Translations under genes and position numbers: made by a program
The notes under the pieces: model-generated
The model's input: the letters and a program-made list of their open reading frames with translations, nothing else
Told to the model about the DNA's origin: nothing
The model's database searches: none
In this document: piece after piece, positions 1 through 8,194 of the stretch
Position numbering within the stretch: the stretch's first letter is position 1
Layout: every line of letters starts with the position of its first letter
Origin: CAZTLE01 sp964614415
Lineage (GTDB): Bacteria > Bacteroidota > Bacteroidia > Flavobacteriales > Flavobacteriaceae
DNA: 64,000 nt
NCBI GenBank assembly: GCA_964614415.1
Contig: CAZTLE010000002.1
Span: 12,434 to 76,433 of the forward strand
Reading direction: 5' to 3'

Positions 1-1
1 G

Positions 2-304
2 TTGTCTATAGACGTTGAAGGTTTATATAAACATATTAGCGGTTATTACGAAACCCTGAGGACCCGTCGCAAGTGGGAAAAACAAAACAGGGATGTTGTG
101 CGTATGATAAATTTCTATACGCCGGAGTTTTTCGAGGAGTCCTATGCAATTCCCGGCGATCGTTTGTACGATTTTTTGTTGTTTTGCATTGAGACTTCGG
201 AAATTCAAAATGATTTTGCCAAAGAGAATTATGCCGGGGTCCTTGCCACCTACAAAGAGAAAGGGGCCGTATATGTCTCACGCCTTTCCGAAAAAAAGGA
301 ATGA
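2..304 (+). CDS. C-terminal part of an uncharacterised protein, cut by the window start
   Basis: The reading frame is open from the first bases, so the visible 100 residues are probably only the C-terminus; the TTG at position 2 need not be the start. The fragment is mixed charged and aromatic, with no transmembrane segment and no motif I can assign. Its stop (TGA) overlaps an ATG of the next gene as ATGA, which suggests translational coupling. In Flavobacteriaceae the gene before a DUF6702/M1-peptidase pair is often a carboxypeptidase-like regulatory-domain protein. That identity is inferred from position, not from visible sequence. Confidence 0.55.
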   Translation: MSIDVEGLYKHISGYYETLRTRRKWEKQNRDVVRMINFYTPEFFEESYAIPGDRLYDFLLFCIETSEIQNDFAKENYAGVLATYKEKGAVYVSRLSEKKE

Positions 305-348
305 TAATTGTAACGGGTGGGAAGACAAATCGTCTTATGTTCGGTACT

Positions 349-864
349 ATGAAAACTTCTTCGAAATTTTTAAAGGTAACTCTGTTACTTCTATTAGTTC
401 CATTCCTTACGGCATCTACCGATCACAAGTTTTACGTGAGTATTACTAAGATCGAATACGCAGAGGAAAGTCAGGCACTTCAGATCATTTCCAAAATATT
501 TATCGACGACATCGAATCGGTGTTGCGTGACAGGTACAACCCCAACCTGAACCTGGGCGAGCCCAAGGAAACCGAGGCGGACACTCGTCTTTTTAAGAAG
601 TACTTCATGGACAAGTTTCAGGTTTGGGTGAATGGAGAAGAAGTAGTGCTCAATTACCTGGGTAAAGAGTACGATATCGATCAGGTAAAGGTGTATATCG
701 AAATTGAAGGTATTTCCGAAGTCAATAGCATTCAGGTTCAAAGTAAAATACTATACGATAAGTTTGAAGAACAGCAGAACATTATCCATTGCAAAGTAGG
801 ACGTAAAAGACGCAGTTTAATACTTGAAAAGGAGAATCCTAAAGGAGTGTTAAACTTCGACTAA
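349..864 (+). CDS. DUF6702 family secreted protein
   Basis: A protein of about 171 residues when started at the ATG at 349, which opens a clean signal peptide (MKTSSKF, then a Leu-rich core ending LTASTDHKF). The ATG at 301 overlaps the upstream stop but would put 16 polar residues before the signal peptide, so 349 is preferred. The mature part is a mixed alpha/beta protein of the type named DUF6702 in flavobacteria: it opens with HKFYVSITKIEY and has an LQIISKIFIDDIE segment. The function is unknown; export to the periplasm is inferred. It lies directly before the M1 peptidase, an arrangement common in the family, so a shared envelope role is plausible but unproven. Confidence 0.7.
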   Translation: MKTSSKFLKVTLLLLLVPFLTASTDHKFYVSITKIEYAEESQALQIISKIFIDDIESVLRDRYNPNLNLGEPKETEADTRLFKKYFMDKFQVWVNGEEVVLNYLGKEYDIDQVKVYIEIEGISEVNSIQVQSKILYDKFEEQQNIIHCKVGRKRRSLILEKENPKGVLNFD

Positions 865-935
865 GCCCCACTATTTGTGCATAATAAAAGCTATTTTTAG
901 TCGCTAAATAATTACATCAAATCACTTATTACATC

Positions 936-3242
936 ATGAAATTCATCAAATTTCTCTCCCTTACCGTGGTCTTTCTGGCTGCGGGAATGACATATGCTCA
1001 GGAGGATACGGAAAAAGAAGAACGTAAGCCTGGCCATTACAACGAAAATCGCTTCAAGCAATTGTATGAAGAATTCTCTACTCCCAATGTGTATCGTTCC
1101 CCGAATGGAGCACCCGGGCCGGAGTACTATCAGCAACAGGCTGACTACGTGATGAATCTTACCCTGGACGACGAGAATGCTCGTTTGTATGGAGATGAGA
1201 CCATTACCTACACAAACAATTCACCCGATGAACTGGAATACCTGTGGGTGCAGTTGGATCAAAATGTTCGTGCGCGTGATTCCAAATCTCCTTTAATCGA
1301 GCCAAGCGGAGCGGCACCTGCCGAACTTGCCGGTAGCTTTGTGAATAAGTACATGGGAGAAGGATTTGACGGCGGTTTTAAGATCGACCATGTAAAAGAC
1401 GCCAACGGACGCAATCTTCCGCATACGATCAATCGCACAATGATGCGGGTTGAGATGCCAAAGAACTTAAAGACTGGTGAGAAATTTACATTTTCCATCA
1501 AGTGGTGGTACAATATTCCCGAGCATACTGTAGATCGTGCCCGTAGCGGATTTGAGACTTTTGAAGATGGTAACCGCGGTTATGTGATCGCTCAGTTCTA
1601 TCCCAGAATGGCGGTTTACAGCGACATTGAAGGTTGGCAGAACAGCCAGTTTTGGGGGCGTGATGAATTTGCCCTTCCTTTTGGAAACTTCGACGTAAAC
1701 ATTACGGTACCTTCCGATCACGTTTTGGATGCTACCGGATTACTTCTGAATCGCAAAGAAGTGTTCTCAAGGGACATGATGAAGCGTTTCAACGATGCTA
1801 AGAAATCATATACGGAACCTGTTCAGATCGTTACTGAAGCCGAGGCTGAAGCAGCGTCAAAAGGTTTTGCAAAAACAACAAAAACCTGGAAGTTCCGTGC
1901 CGAGAATGTTCGCGATTACGGTTTCGCTACTTCCCGAAGGTATATGTGGGACATGATGGCAGTGAAGCTTGGAAGCGGAGATGTGATGGCTGTTTCGGTA
2001 TACCCTCCCGAAGGAAATCCACTATGGGAAGACTGGTCTACCAAGGTGGTGGCAAGTACGTTGAAAACATATTCCCGTATGGCATTTGACTACCCGTACC
2101 ACAAGGCTATTTCCGTTCATGCCCGTAACCAGGGTATGGAGTATCCTATGATCTGCTGGAACTACGGTCGTCCTGACAAGGATGGGAATTTCAGTGATCG
2201 AACCAAGTATGGAATGATGAGTGTGATCATCCATGAGGTAGGTCACAACTACTACCCAATGATCGTTAACAGCGATGAGCGCCAATGGACATGGATGGAT
2301 GAAGGAATCAACACCTTCGTACAGTATGTGGCCGAGCAGGATTTCGGTGAAGCCTATCCGGATGCTATCGCTCCAAACAAGAAATATCCTTCCCGTCGTG
2401 GGCCTGCCAAGAGTATTGTAGACTACATGGCCGGAAATCAGGATCGTATGGCTCCTATTATGACCAAAGGTTTGAATACCTACAGTTTTGGGTCTAATGC
2501 CTATTCCAAGCCTGCCGTAGGACTTAACATTCTTCGTGAGACTATCATGGGACGCGAGTTGTTCGATTATGCGTTCAGAACGTACTCACAGCGATGGATG
2601 TTTAAGCACCCTACCCCGGAAGATTTCTTCCGAACGATGGAAGATGCATCCGCAGTTGATCTCGACTGGTTCTGGAGAGCGTGGTTCTATACAACCGATT
2701 ATACCGACATCGGAGTAACCGAGGTGAAGAAGTACTACGTAACTTCCAAAATGAACAAACAGATCCGAGAAATGATCGCAGCACGCGGTATTAGCGAAAG
2801 TGATTTACCACCATTGGTATACCTCGTTGAAGAGGATAGTGAAGATTTTGAAGAGAGTATGCGAAATGCAACATTGGATGACGTAAGCACACTTCAGGAA
2901 TACATTATGGATAATGTGGATGAGGCCGATCGTGCCAATCTGAAAAGTCCAAAATACTTCTACCAGGTTACCTTTGAGAAGCCCGGTGGAATTCCAATGC
3001 CTATCATCGCAGAGTACACCTACAGCGATGGTACCACAAAACGCGAGACCTATCCTGCACAGATTTGGAGAAAAGATGATCAGTCGGTTGGAAAGGTTAT
3101 TGCTTCCGACAAGGAGATCACCAAGATCGTGGTTGATCCGGATGAGGAAACAGCCGATATTGACACTTCAAACAACAGCTGGCCGAAGCGCAAGAAGTTG
3201 GGTGAGTTCAATGAATTCAAGAATAAAGTAAAAGGACAATAA
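936..3242 (+). CDS. M1 family metallopeptidase (gluzincin aminopeptidase), secreted
   Basis: A 768-residue zinc metallopeptidase. It has an N-terminal signal peptide (about residues 1-21, ending MTYAQ). The M1 zinc site is complete: HEVGH at residues 433-437 with the third ligand Glu456 in WMDEG, giving the HExxH-x18-E spacing of the family. An N-terminal beta-sandwich precedes the catalytic domain, and the C-terminal 170 residues are acidic. Known M1 enzymes remove N-terminal residues from peptides; a periplasmic or surface peptide-scavenging role is inferred. A strong intrinsic terminator follows at 3264-3299. The gene is separated from DUF6702 by 71 bp with no clear TAnnTTTG box, so it may be cotranscribed. 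Confidence 0.9.
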   Translation: MKFIKFLSLTVVFLAAGMTYAQEDTEKEERKPGHYNENRFKQLYEEFSTPNVYRSPNGAPGPEYYQQQADYVMNLTLDDENARLYGDETITYTNNSPDELEYLWVQLDQNVRARDSKSPLIEPSGAAPAELAGSFVNKYMGEGFDGGFKIDHVKDANGRNLPHTINRTMMRVEMPKNLKTGEKFTFSIKWWYNIPEHTVDRARSGFETFEDGNRGYVIAQFYPRMAVYSDIEGWQNSQFWGRDEFALPFGNFDVNITVPSDHVLDATGLLLNRKEVFSRDMMKRFNDAKKSYTEPVQIVTEAEAEAASKGFAKTTKTWKFRAENVRDYGFATSRRYMWDMMAVKLGSGDVMAVSVYPPEGNPLWEDWSTKVVASTLKTYSRMAFDYPYHKAISVHARNQGMEYPMICWNYGRPDKDGNFSDRTKYGMMSVIIHEVGHNYYPMIVNSDERQWTWMDEGINTFVQYVAEQDFGEAYPDAIAPNKKYPSRRGPAKSIVDYMAGNQDRMAPIMTKGLNTYSFGSNAYSKPAVGLNILRETIMGRELFDYAFRTYSQRWMFKHPTPEDFFRTMEDASAVDLDWFWRAWFYTTDYTDIGVTEVKKYYVTSKMNKQIREMIAARGISESDLPPLVYLVEEDSEDFEESMRNATLDDVSTLQEYIMDNVDEADRANLKSPKYFYQVTFEKPGGIPMPIIAEYTYSDGTTKRETYPAQIWRKDDQSVGKVIASDKEITKIVVDPDEETADIDTSNNSWPKRKKLGEFNEFKNKVKGQ

Positions 3243-3263
3243 CAAGTCCCTTGAAGATAAGAA

Positions 3264-3299
3264 AGATCCCGCTTTGATTTTTCAGAGCGGGATTTTTTA
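3264..3299 (+). terminator. Intrinsic terminator after the M1 peptidase
   Basis: An 8-bp perfect stem (ATCCCGCT / AGCGGGAT, arms 3266-3273 and 3286-3293) is followed by a run of T on the plus strand, 24 bp after the peptidase stop codon. Confidence 0.85.
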
Positions 3300-3320
3300 A
3301 ACACTTACTTAGGAAATTCC

Positions 3321-3379
3321 ACCCTTCGGCATGCTCAGGGTAAAAAATCCAAATCTCAAACCTGTCTGCGGCAGGCAGG
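3321..3379. repeat. Intergenic palindromic repeats, two families
   Basis: Positions 3321-3341 hold a 21-bp interrupted palindrome whose other strand reads ACCCTGAG-N5-CGAAGGGT. The same element occurs at 9545-9565 and 37519-37539. Positions 3361-3379 hold an inverted repeat of CCTGTCTGC and GCAGGCAGG, related to the one at 11516-11535. A run of CTCAAAC/CTCATCC units follows at about 3381-3416. All are non-coding. Confidence 0.65.
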
Positions 3380-3432
3380 CCTCATCCCTCAAACCTCAAA
3401 CCTCATCCCTCACATCTAAACAATAAACCTTG

Positions 3433-3440
3433 TATATTTG
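3433..3440 (+). promoter_or_regulatory. Bacteroidota -7 box before tatA
   Basis: TATATTTG matches the TAnnTTTG -7 consensus exactly and lies only 4 bp before the tatA ATG at 3445. No TTG -33 element is seen at the usual spacing. If active, the transcript would be nearly leaderless; it also argues against the upstream TTG at 3430 as the start. Confidence 0.4.
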
Positions 3441-3444
3441 TAAT

Positions 3445-3732
3445 ATGACGGCGCAAGTTCATTTTCTTTTCATTAGTACACCGGAGATCATGGTGATCCT
3501 GGTGGTTGCGCTTATGATCTTCGGCTCTGATCGTATTCCGGAGATTGCACGGGGTTTGGGTAAGGGAATGCGTCAAATCAAAGATGCGACCAACGATATC
3601 AAATCGGAGATTACCAAGAGTGCCGAAAAGCAGGGGATTGACGTAGACCTGACCAAGGATGTTCGCAAGGAGATCGACAAAGTGAAAGAGGAGGTCGAAG
3701 ACGTTACCGGTTCGATTAAACGCAAACTCTAA
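3445..3732 (+). CDS. tatA: Sec-independent translocase protein TatA/TatB
   Basis: A 95-residue protein from the ATG at 3445. It has the TatA/B plan: a short N-terminus, one transmembrane helix (about residues 9-26), the FG hinge (IFGSDRIPEIARGLGKG), an amphipathic helix, then a long charged helical tail of alternating Lys and Glu. TatA subunits form the membrane pore of the twin-arginine pathway, which exports folded proteins. A, B and E types are hard to separate by eye in Bacteroidota. The stop is immediately followed by the ATG of the PAP2 gene (0 bp gap), so the two are probably one transcript. Confidence 0.88.
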   Translation: MTAQVHFLFISTPEIMVILVVALMIFGSDRIPEIARGLGKGMRQIKDATNDIKSEITKSAEKQGIDVDLTKDVRKEIDKVKEEVEDVTGSIKRKL

Positions 3733-4302
3733 ATGGTTTCGACCTTGAAAGAATGGGATCGGGAGTTGCTTATCTACCTGAACAATCTCGGGACCGAATC
3801 TTTTGATGACTTTTGGCTTTTTGTGACCCGAATTAAAAGCTGGATTCCCCTTTTTGCATTACTGCTTGTAGTCATCTTCTTTCTTCTTAAGAACCGAAAG
3901 CACGGCAGTATCGTCACGTTAACGACCGTATTTCTGTTTGGAGTAAGTTTCGGTATTATGGAAGCAACCAAAGCGCTGGTAGAACGCATGCGCCCCAACA
4001 ATATTCCTGACCTTGCCGAACAGCTTCGGATTCTTCAATTTCCAGCCGATTACAGCTTCTTTTCAGGCCATGCGATATCCGGCTTTGTGGTAACTACTTT
4101 CTTAGTGATGGTCCTTCGGAGACGCTCGCAGCTAATCCACTTGCTATGGGTATGGCCGTTGTTGTTTTCTTTTAGCAGGTTGTATGTAGGGGTTCATTTT
4201 CCCAGCGATATTCTTGTAGGGGCTTTGCTGGGTGTCTTCTTTGCCTGGATAGGATATCGTTTGCTTGGAAGAAGATATCCTGAGATTCTGGGAAACGCCT
4301 GA
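3733..4302 (+). CDS. PAP2 family membrane phosphatase
   Basis: A 189-residue integral membrane protein with the three PAP2 motifs in order: K80-x6-R87-P88, S111-G112-H113, and S148-R149-x5-H155-x3-D159. These build the vanadate-type phosphatase site (His113 general acid, His155 nucleophile). About five or six hydrophobic helices surround them. Family members dephosphorylate phosphatidate, phosphatidylglycerophosphate or undecaprenyl pyrophosphate. Which lipid is used here cannot be read from the sequence, though lipid-carrier recycling is a reasonable guess. It abuts tatA and converges on the secreted protein gene at 4365. Confidence 0.88.
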   Translation: MVSTLKEWDRELLIYLNNLGTESFDDFWLFVTRIKSWIPLFALLLVVIFFLLKNRKHGSIVTLTTVFLFGVSFGIMEATKALVERMRPNNIPDLAEQLRILQFPADYSFFSGHAISGFVVTTFLVMVLRRRSQLIHLLWVWPLLFSFSRLYVGVHFPSDILVGALLGVFFAWIGYRLLGRRYPEILGNA

Positions 4303-4345
4303 AAAAATGAATTCCCCCAAAGGCAGAATGCCAATGGAGGAATTC
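4301..4345 (-). terminator. Hairpin terminator between convergent genes
   Basis: GAATTCCcCCA at 4309-4319 pairs with TGGaGGAATTC at 4335-4345, with a small inner GGCA/TGCC stem. On the minus strand the hairpin is followed by a six-T run (the AAAAAA at about 4302-4307), so it should terminate the minus-strand gene starting at 5375. Confidence 0.6.
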
Positions 4346-4364
4346 GGGCTGACTAAAGAAAATT

Positions 4365-5375
4365 TTAATTTCCGTACACTACGAATGTAAATGCACTGTC
4401 TCGAGCAGTACCGGAAGCATCCTGGATGCGAACGGTAAAAGTGTTGGCACTGGTGGTTTCGTATCCTGCGATTTCAGGAACACCAAATCCAATAGTAAAT
4501 GGAGTAATCGTTACTATGGTGTTAGCCGGGTTTGAGTCCAGATCCAATGTAACTTCATATACACCTGTAGCAGAGTTGTTCACAGAAGTAATTCCGTAAC
4601 CGGTAGAAATACCACCTAAAGAATCAATACTTCCGTAAGCAATTGGCACAGAGTTTCCGTAGATTCGGTTGACTGCCGGAGAAGCTGTTGTTTGTGTGAT
4701 TTCCATATACCCATCGGTCGTCGTGTTTCCTGTTGCCAGGTCGATAGACATGTTAGTGGTACCGCCTGCCATGAAAAGCACATCGTCACCTACATCGGCA
4801 TATCCGATACCCCATCCCGGGAAACCAGGAGAGTGCTGAGCGATCATTTTGTCCGGATTGGTAGTTCCCGATCCGAATAGTAGTACCTGACTACTTTCGC
4901 GACTGTGAAGAGCATAAGGTACACTACCCATGGCAGTTTCTCCTACGTCGGTTCCGTTAAGAGAAACCTGCAACCATGGGTCGATATCCAACCAGTTAAC
5001 GGTGGCAAGGGAGTTAATACTACCAATCTGAGCGGAGAATACACCATTCATATCGGTGTTAAGAGCATGAGTTTCGTTGAATTGAGAAGCTCCACCGGCT
5101 CCATTTCTGATCTCGAAATCAACGGTTATCGCTGAGTTTACGATAAGGTTACCGCCGGCATCGCGAGCGACTGCCTGATAGTTGATAAGCTCGGCAGCGG
5201 GTTGACGAGTGGCAGTAGTAGTAGACGGTCCATTTTGAACAGCTGTGTTTACCGTTGTCAGATCGGCATCACGCTGCTGGATATAATTGGAATTGCCTAC
5301 GCCTTCATTTTGAGCGAATCCGCCCACGAAGGTAAACAAGGTTATAAGGGTAATTAAAGATATTTTAGTTTTCAT
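4365..5375 (-). CDS. Secreted protein with an NYQAVARD-type N-terminal module, function unknown
   Basis: A 336-residue exported protein with a signal peptide (MKTKISL to GGFAQ, about residues 1-21). After a Thr/Gln-rich linker comes INYQAVARDAGGNLIVN and a beta-rich stretch to about residue 160 (ending GSVPYALHS). This opening is common in Bacteroidota surface proteins, many described as tail-fibre-like or collagen-like; their role is not known. The remaining 170 residues are Gly/Thr/Asn-rich beta sequence with no catalytic motif. No T9SS sorting domain is present at its own C-terminus. It follows a small T9SS protein by 11 bp on the same strand, so the two are probably cotranscribed. Confidence 0.75.
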   Translation of the reverse strand: MKTKISLITLITLFTFVGGFAQNEGVGNSNYIQQRDADLTTVNTAVQNGPSTTTATRQPAAELINYQAVARDAGGNLIVNSAITVDFEIRNGAGGASQFNETHALNTDMNGVFSAQIGSINSLATVNWLDIDPWLQVSLNGTDVGETAMGSVPYALHSRESSQVLLFGSGTTNPDKMIAQHSPGFPGWGIGYADVGDDVLFMAGGTTNMSIDLATGNTTTDGYMEITQTTASPAVNRIYGNSVPIAYGSIDSLGGISTGYGITSVNNSATGVYEVTLDLDSNPANTIVTITPFTIGFGVPEIAGYETTSANTFTVRIQDASGTARDSAFTFVVYGN

Positions 5376-5386
5376 AATGCTAGTTT

Positions 5387-5881
5387 TTACTTTTTGATGA
5401 TTTTAAATGTTTTGGATGATGAGGTACTCAGTCGAACAACTTTCAACATGTAAATACCTGCGCTGAACGGACTAAAATTGATCATCTCGTTCGTGGAGCT
5501 GTTATTGAGCTCTTTGTGCATTACGGCTCTTCCATTGACGTCGTAAAGCATAATTTCGAAATCTTCTCCTGCGAGGTCCTCGAATGTAATATTCAGGAAA
5601 TCGCTTACAGGGTTAGGATAGACAGTTGCTGAAGCATCGATGCCAAAGTCATCTGCGCTTAGAATCGCACCTTCTATGGCTCCTAACCAAAAGCCCTGTC
5701 CTAAGGACTCGCCGTTATCTATGTTTCCGATAACAGGTTCACCTACGGTAAAGCTTAATGTATTACCGCCTCCACTAATAGTTGCGCCCGAGTTGCCTAT
5801 AACCGTTTGGCCGAGACTTTGGGCGAACCCTGCTGAAAACGAGAAGAAAGCAATGAGAACAAATAGAATTGTTTTTTTCAT
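5387..5881 (-). CDS. Small T9SS cargo protein (type A sorting domain)
   Basis: A 164-residue protein: signal peptide (residues 1-20, ending SAGFA), a short Gly/Ser-rich region (GNSGATISGGGNTLSFTVGEPVIGN), then a C-terminal type A sorting domain from about residue 86 (YPNP at 88-91, IMLYDVNGRAV, SAGIYMLKVV, ending KIIKK). Such domains send proteins through the type IX system to the cell surface. The TFTVGEP-like motif is typical of short flavobacterial cargo of unknown role. It is the first gene of a likely two-gene transcript with the gene at 4365-5375, behind the 403-bp intergenic region. Confidence 0.85.
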   Translation of the reverse strand: MKKTILFVLIAFFSFSAGFAQSLGQTVIGNSGATISGGGNTLSFTVGEPVIGNIDNGESLGQGFWLGAIEGAILSADDFGIDASATVYPNPVSDFLNITFEDLAGEDFEIMLYDVNGRAVMHKELNNSSTNEMINFSPFSAGIYMLKVVRLSTSSSKTFKIIKK

Positions 5882-6284
5882 AGTTTCTGGTTTAAATGAT
5901 TAATGATTTTTGCTAGTTTTTTCATAGGCATGTTGTTTTGATACTTATGTTGTAATTGTTGGATACAAAGTTGTTGATGTCACGCCTTCCAATCAAGAGT
6001 CAAATGGTTGAAAATCAGTCCGTCAAATTCTCTTTAATCGTCGGAGTAATGCCCTTTTCAACTATTGGGGATAACCCGTAATTGTTTTGGGGTATTTTCC
6101 CCATGACAATTAGGATAAATCCCTTTTCTATTAGTGGTAATTCCCTCTTTTTGGTTAACACAATTTAGCGTAAATTATTGATTTTTAAGGTATTGTATGT
6201 AACAATATGTAGGTCGTATGTAACTGTCCGGCATTCTTAACCAATTTTTATATCTACTTTTACGTAAACCTTAAACTAGACGTC
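5882..6284. other. 403-bp intergenic region between divergent genes, with structured repeats
   Basis: No credible coding frame. Positions 6047-6077 and 6115-6145 form an imperfect direct repeat built around CCCTTTTC and ending ATAACCC or AATTCCC. Between them, 6079-6112 is a nested inverted repeat: outer arms TAATGT-like TAATTGT (6079-6085) and ACAATTA (6106-6112), inner arms GGGG (6089-6092) and CCCC (6099-6102). A near-match to the -7 box (TACTTTTA) lies about 30 bp before the lipoprotein start at 6285. The region must hold the promoters of both flanking genes. Confidence 0.6.
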
Positions 6285-6773
6285 ATGAAAACAACTAACA
6301 AGTCAATCTTATTTATTCTGGTGGTAGCTCTGAGTGTTCTCAGCTTCGCATCTTGCGAAGTCAAACCGGAACCGCCGGCACAGGTATTGAGTCCTGAAGA
6401 GGCCAACCGACTTGAAGAGGAGTACGAATCCACTCGCTGGGAGATAATCAACGCAGCTTTGGATATTCGCGACACTCGTGAGTTTTGGTTCTCACTGGAT
6501 TCACTGAAGAAATACATTGAATATGTGGAGTACGAGGCCGAAAAAAGAGGAAGGTCCAATTTGGGTATCCGTGTATATTTTGCGGCCTATCCTGACGATA
6601 GCAACTACCCCCAACCGGGATTTTCTACCGTCTTCATGGTGCCTACGGCAAGGGCAGAGAGTTCTGGCCTGCAACGAGGATTTTTCCCGATGCAAGAAGG
6701 GAACGAGAACTTAGACAGTATTCCCGCCTTTAACTATGGTCATGGCGGACAGCCCCCGAATGATTATGAATAG
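6285..6773 (+). CDS. Putative lipoprotein, unknown function
   Basis: A 162-residue protein with a signal peptide and lipobox ending in FASC, so Cys24 would be the lipidated residue. The mature part starts with a Pro/Glu-rich linker (EVKPEPPAQ), then a predicted helical stretch with EFWFSLDSLKKYIEYVE and RSNLGIRVYFAAYPDD, and ends in PAFNYGHGGQPPNDYE. The segment around LGIRVYFAAYP recurs in small flavobacterial lipoproteins that I cannot name further. It precedes a membrane protein and two-component genes on the same strand by 42 bp and may be cotranscribed with them. Confidence 0.7.
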   Translation: MKTTNKSILFILVVALSVLSFASCEVKPEPPAQVLSPEEANRLEEEYESTRWEIINAALDIRDTREFWFSLDSLKKYIEYVEYEAEKRGRSNLGIRVYFAAYPDDSNYPQPGFSTVFMVPTARAESSGLQRGFFPMQEGNENLDSIPAFNYGHGGQPPNDYE

Positions 6774-6815
6774 AACCTGACCGAGAGCTAAGCATTAAGA
6801 AGTACCATAGAGAAT

Positions 6816-7457
6816 ATGGAAATACAAATATTACCTTTTGTAGTGACCTTGTTGGAATTACTGGCAGCTATTTTTGCGCTGGTCCATTATGACAAGTATA
6901 AAGGTTCTAAGGAGGGTATTTTTCTATATTTTCTATGGTACACTTTCTTACTGGATGTGACGGGAGCTGTGCTGGGCTATGGTTTTGAACAAAACAATAT
7001 TTGGTTGTACAACGCTTACACCATTACGAGCTTTTCGTTCTATTTCTATTGGTACAGTACGATCCTTGAACGAAAAGGACCAAAAATTGCTATTCCCATT
7101 TTTGTAGCGGTTTTCGTTATTGTAGCCGTGGCCAGCCTGTTCGTTCAGAAATGGTTGGAGTATCACTCGTATACCTTTGCTACCGGGGCGTTATTCGTTC
7201 TGGTACTCACAGTGATCCACTTCTATCAATTACTACGCAGTGATGAGGTACTCAATATAAAACACAAACTTAGCTTCTGGATTTCTACCGGCTTATTACT
7301 GTTTTATATGGGGATGATCCCCTTGATGCTTTTGTCCAAATATTTAGGTTTTGGAGGAGGTAGTTACTATATTATACTGGTGAGCCTTAATGCCATCTTG
7401 TATGGCTGCTATATCATTGGTTTCGTATGGACGAAAAAGAAGTACAATCGTTTCTGA
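6816..7457 (+). CDS. Seven-helix integral membrane protein upstream of a two-component system
   Basis: A 213-residue protein made almost entirely of hydrophobic helices; about seven can be counted (near residues 5-24, 36-56, 62-82, 89-110, 118-138, 150-172 and 178-205). There is no signal peptide and no enzymatic motif. Its last 31 bp overlap the start of the histidine kinase in another frame, so translation is likely coupled. The layout suggests a separate membrane sensor or partner for the kinase, which itself has only one membrane helix. That role is inferred from position; no recognised receptor motif is visible. Confidence 0.75.
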   Translation: MEIQILPFVVTLLELLAAIFALVHYDKYKGSKEGIFLYFLWYTFLLDVTGAVLGYGFEQNNIWLYNAYTITSFSFYFYWYSTILERKGPKIAIPIFVAVFVIVAVASLFVQKWLEYHSYTFATGALFVLVLTVIHFYQLLRSDEVLNIKHKLSFWISTGLLLFYMGMIPLMLLSKYLGFGGGSYYIILVSLNAILYGCYIIGFVWTKKKYNRF

Positions 7458-8194
7458 TCATCTTTTCGGTGGTGGCCTTTTTCCTGGCTCTGACCGTAAT
7501 CTTGCTCTTCTCGATTTTTCAGAAACGAAAGAATAAACTGCTTAGGGAACAGGAGAACGCGAAGAACCGTTTTCGCCAGGAACTTATTGAATCCCAGGTG
7601 GAGATCCGTGAAGAAACCTTGCGCAACATTAGTTGGGAATTGCACGATAACATAGGTCAGTTGTTAACCTTAGCCAAAATTCAATTACAAAATGCCGGGG
7701 ATCCCGGTCAGATAGAGGAAGCGGCAGATACCATAGGGACCAGCCTTGATGAACTTAGAAGTCTGTCCAAGCTCATTAATCCCGATATTTTAGCCAATTT
7801 ATCGTTGGTAGAGGCCCTACAGTTGGAAATAGAGCGTTTCAATCGCATGAAATACCTTGATGCCACTTTGATGTGCTCCAACTGCGATTTTGAAATGGAT
7901 AATAAGGTGGAGATCATTATCTTTAGGATATTGCAGGAGTTCTTTACCAATACGGCAAAGCATTCAAAAGCTTCAAAGCTGTCGGTAGAACTGTACAATG
8001 ACGGGGAGATATTGCGCATCGAAGCCAGAGATAATGGTATTGGGTTTGACCCCGAGAGCGTGGAGCCTAAGAAAGGTATTGGACTAAGCAACATTCTCAA
8101 CAGGGCGGAGCTTATCCATGCCGATGTAGAAATTAAGTCAAAAAAAGGAGAAGGTACGCAGTTGAGCCTTTCCTATAAACTAAACGCGTCATGA
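7427..8194 (+). CDS. Sensor histidine kinase, HPK7/NarL type
   Basis: A 255-residue kinase. One N-terminal membrane helix (about residues 8-30) is followed by a basic stretch and coiled coil, then the HisKA_3 dimerisation helix with the phospho-acceptor in ELHDNIGQ (His73). The C-terminal HATPase_c domain shows the N box (EFFTNTAKHSKAS), the G1 box (ARDNGIGFD) and the G2 box (KKGIGLSNI). There is no extracytoplasmic sensor domain, so the input may come from the overlapping seven-helix protein. The ATGA overlap at 8191-8194 couples it to the response regulator. Confidence 0.92.
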   Translation: MDEKEVQSFLIIFSVVAFFLALTVILLFSIFQKRKNKLLREQENAKNRFRQELIESQVEIREETLRNISWELHDNIGQLLTLAKIQLQNAGDPGQIEEAADTIGTSLDELRSLSKLINPDILANLSLVEALQLEIERFNRMKYLDATLMCSNCDFEMDNKVEIIIFRILQEFFTNTAKHSKASKLSVELYNDGEILRIEARDNGIGFDPESVEPKKGIGLSNILNRAELIHADVEIKSKKGEGTQLSLSYKLNAS

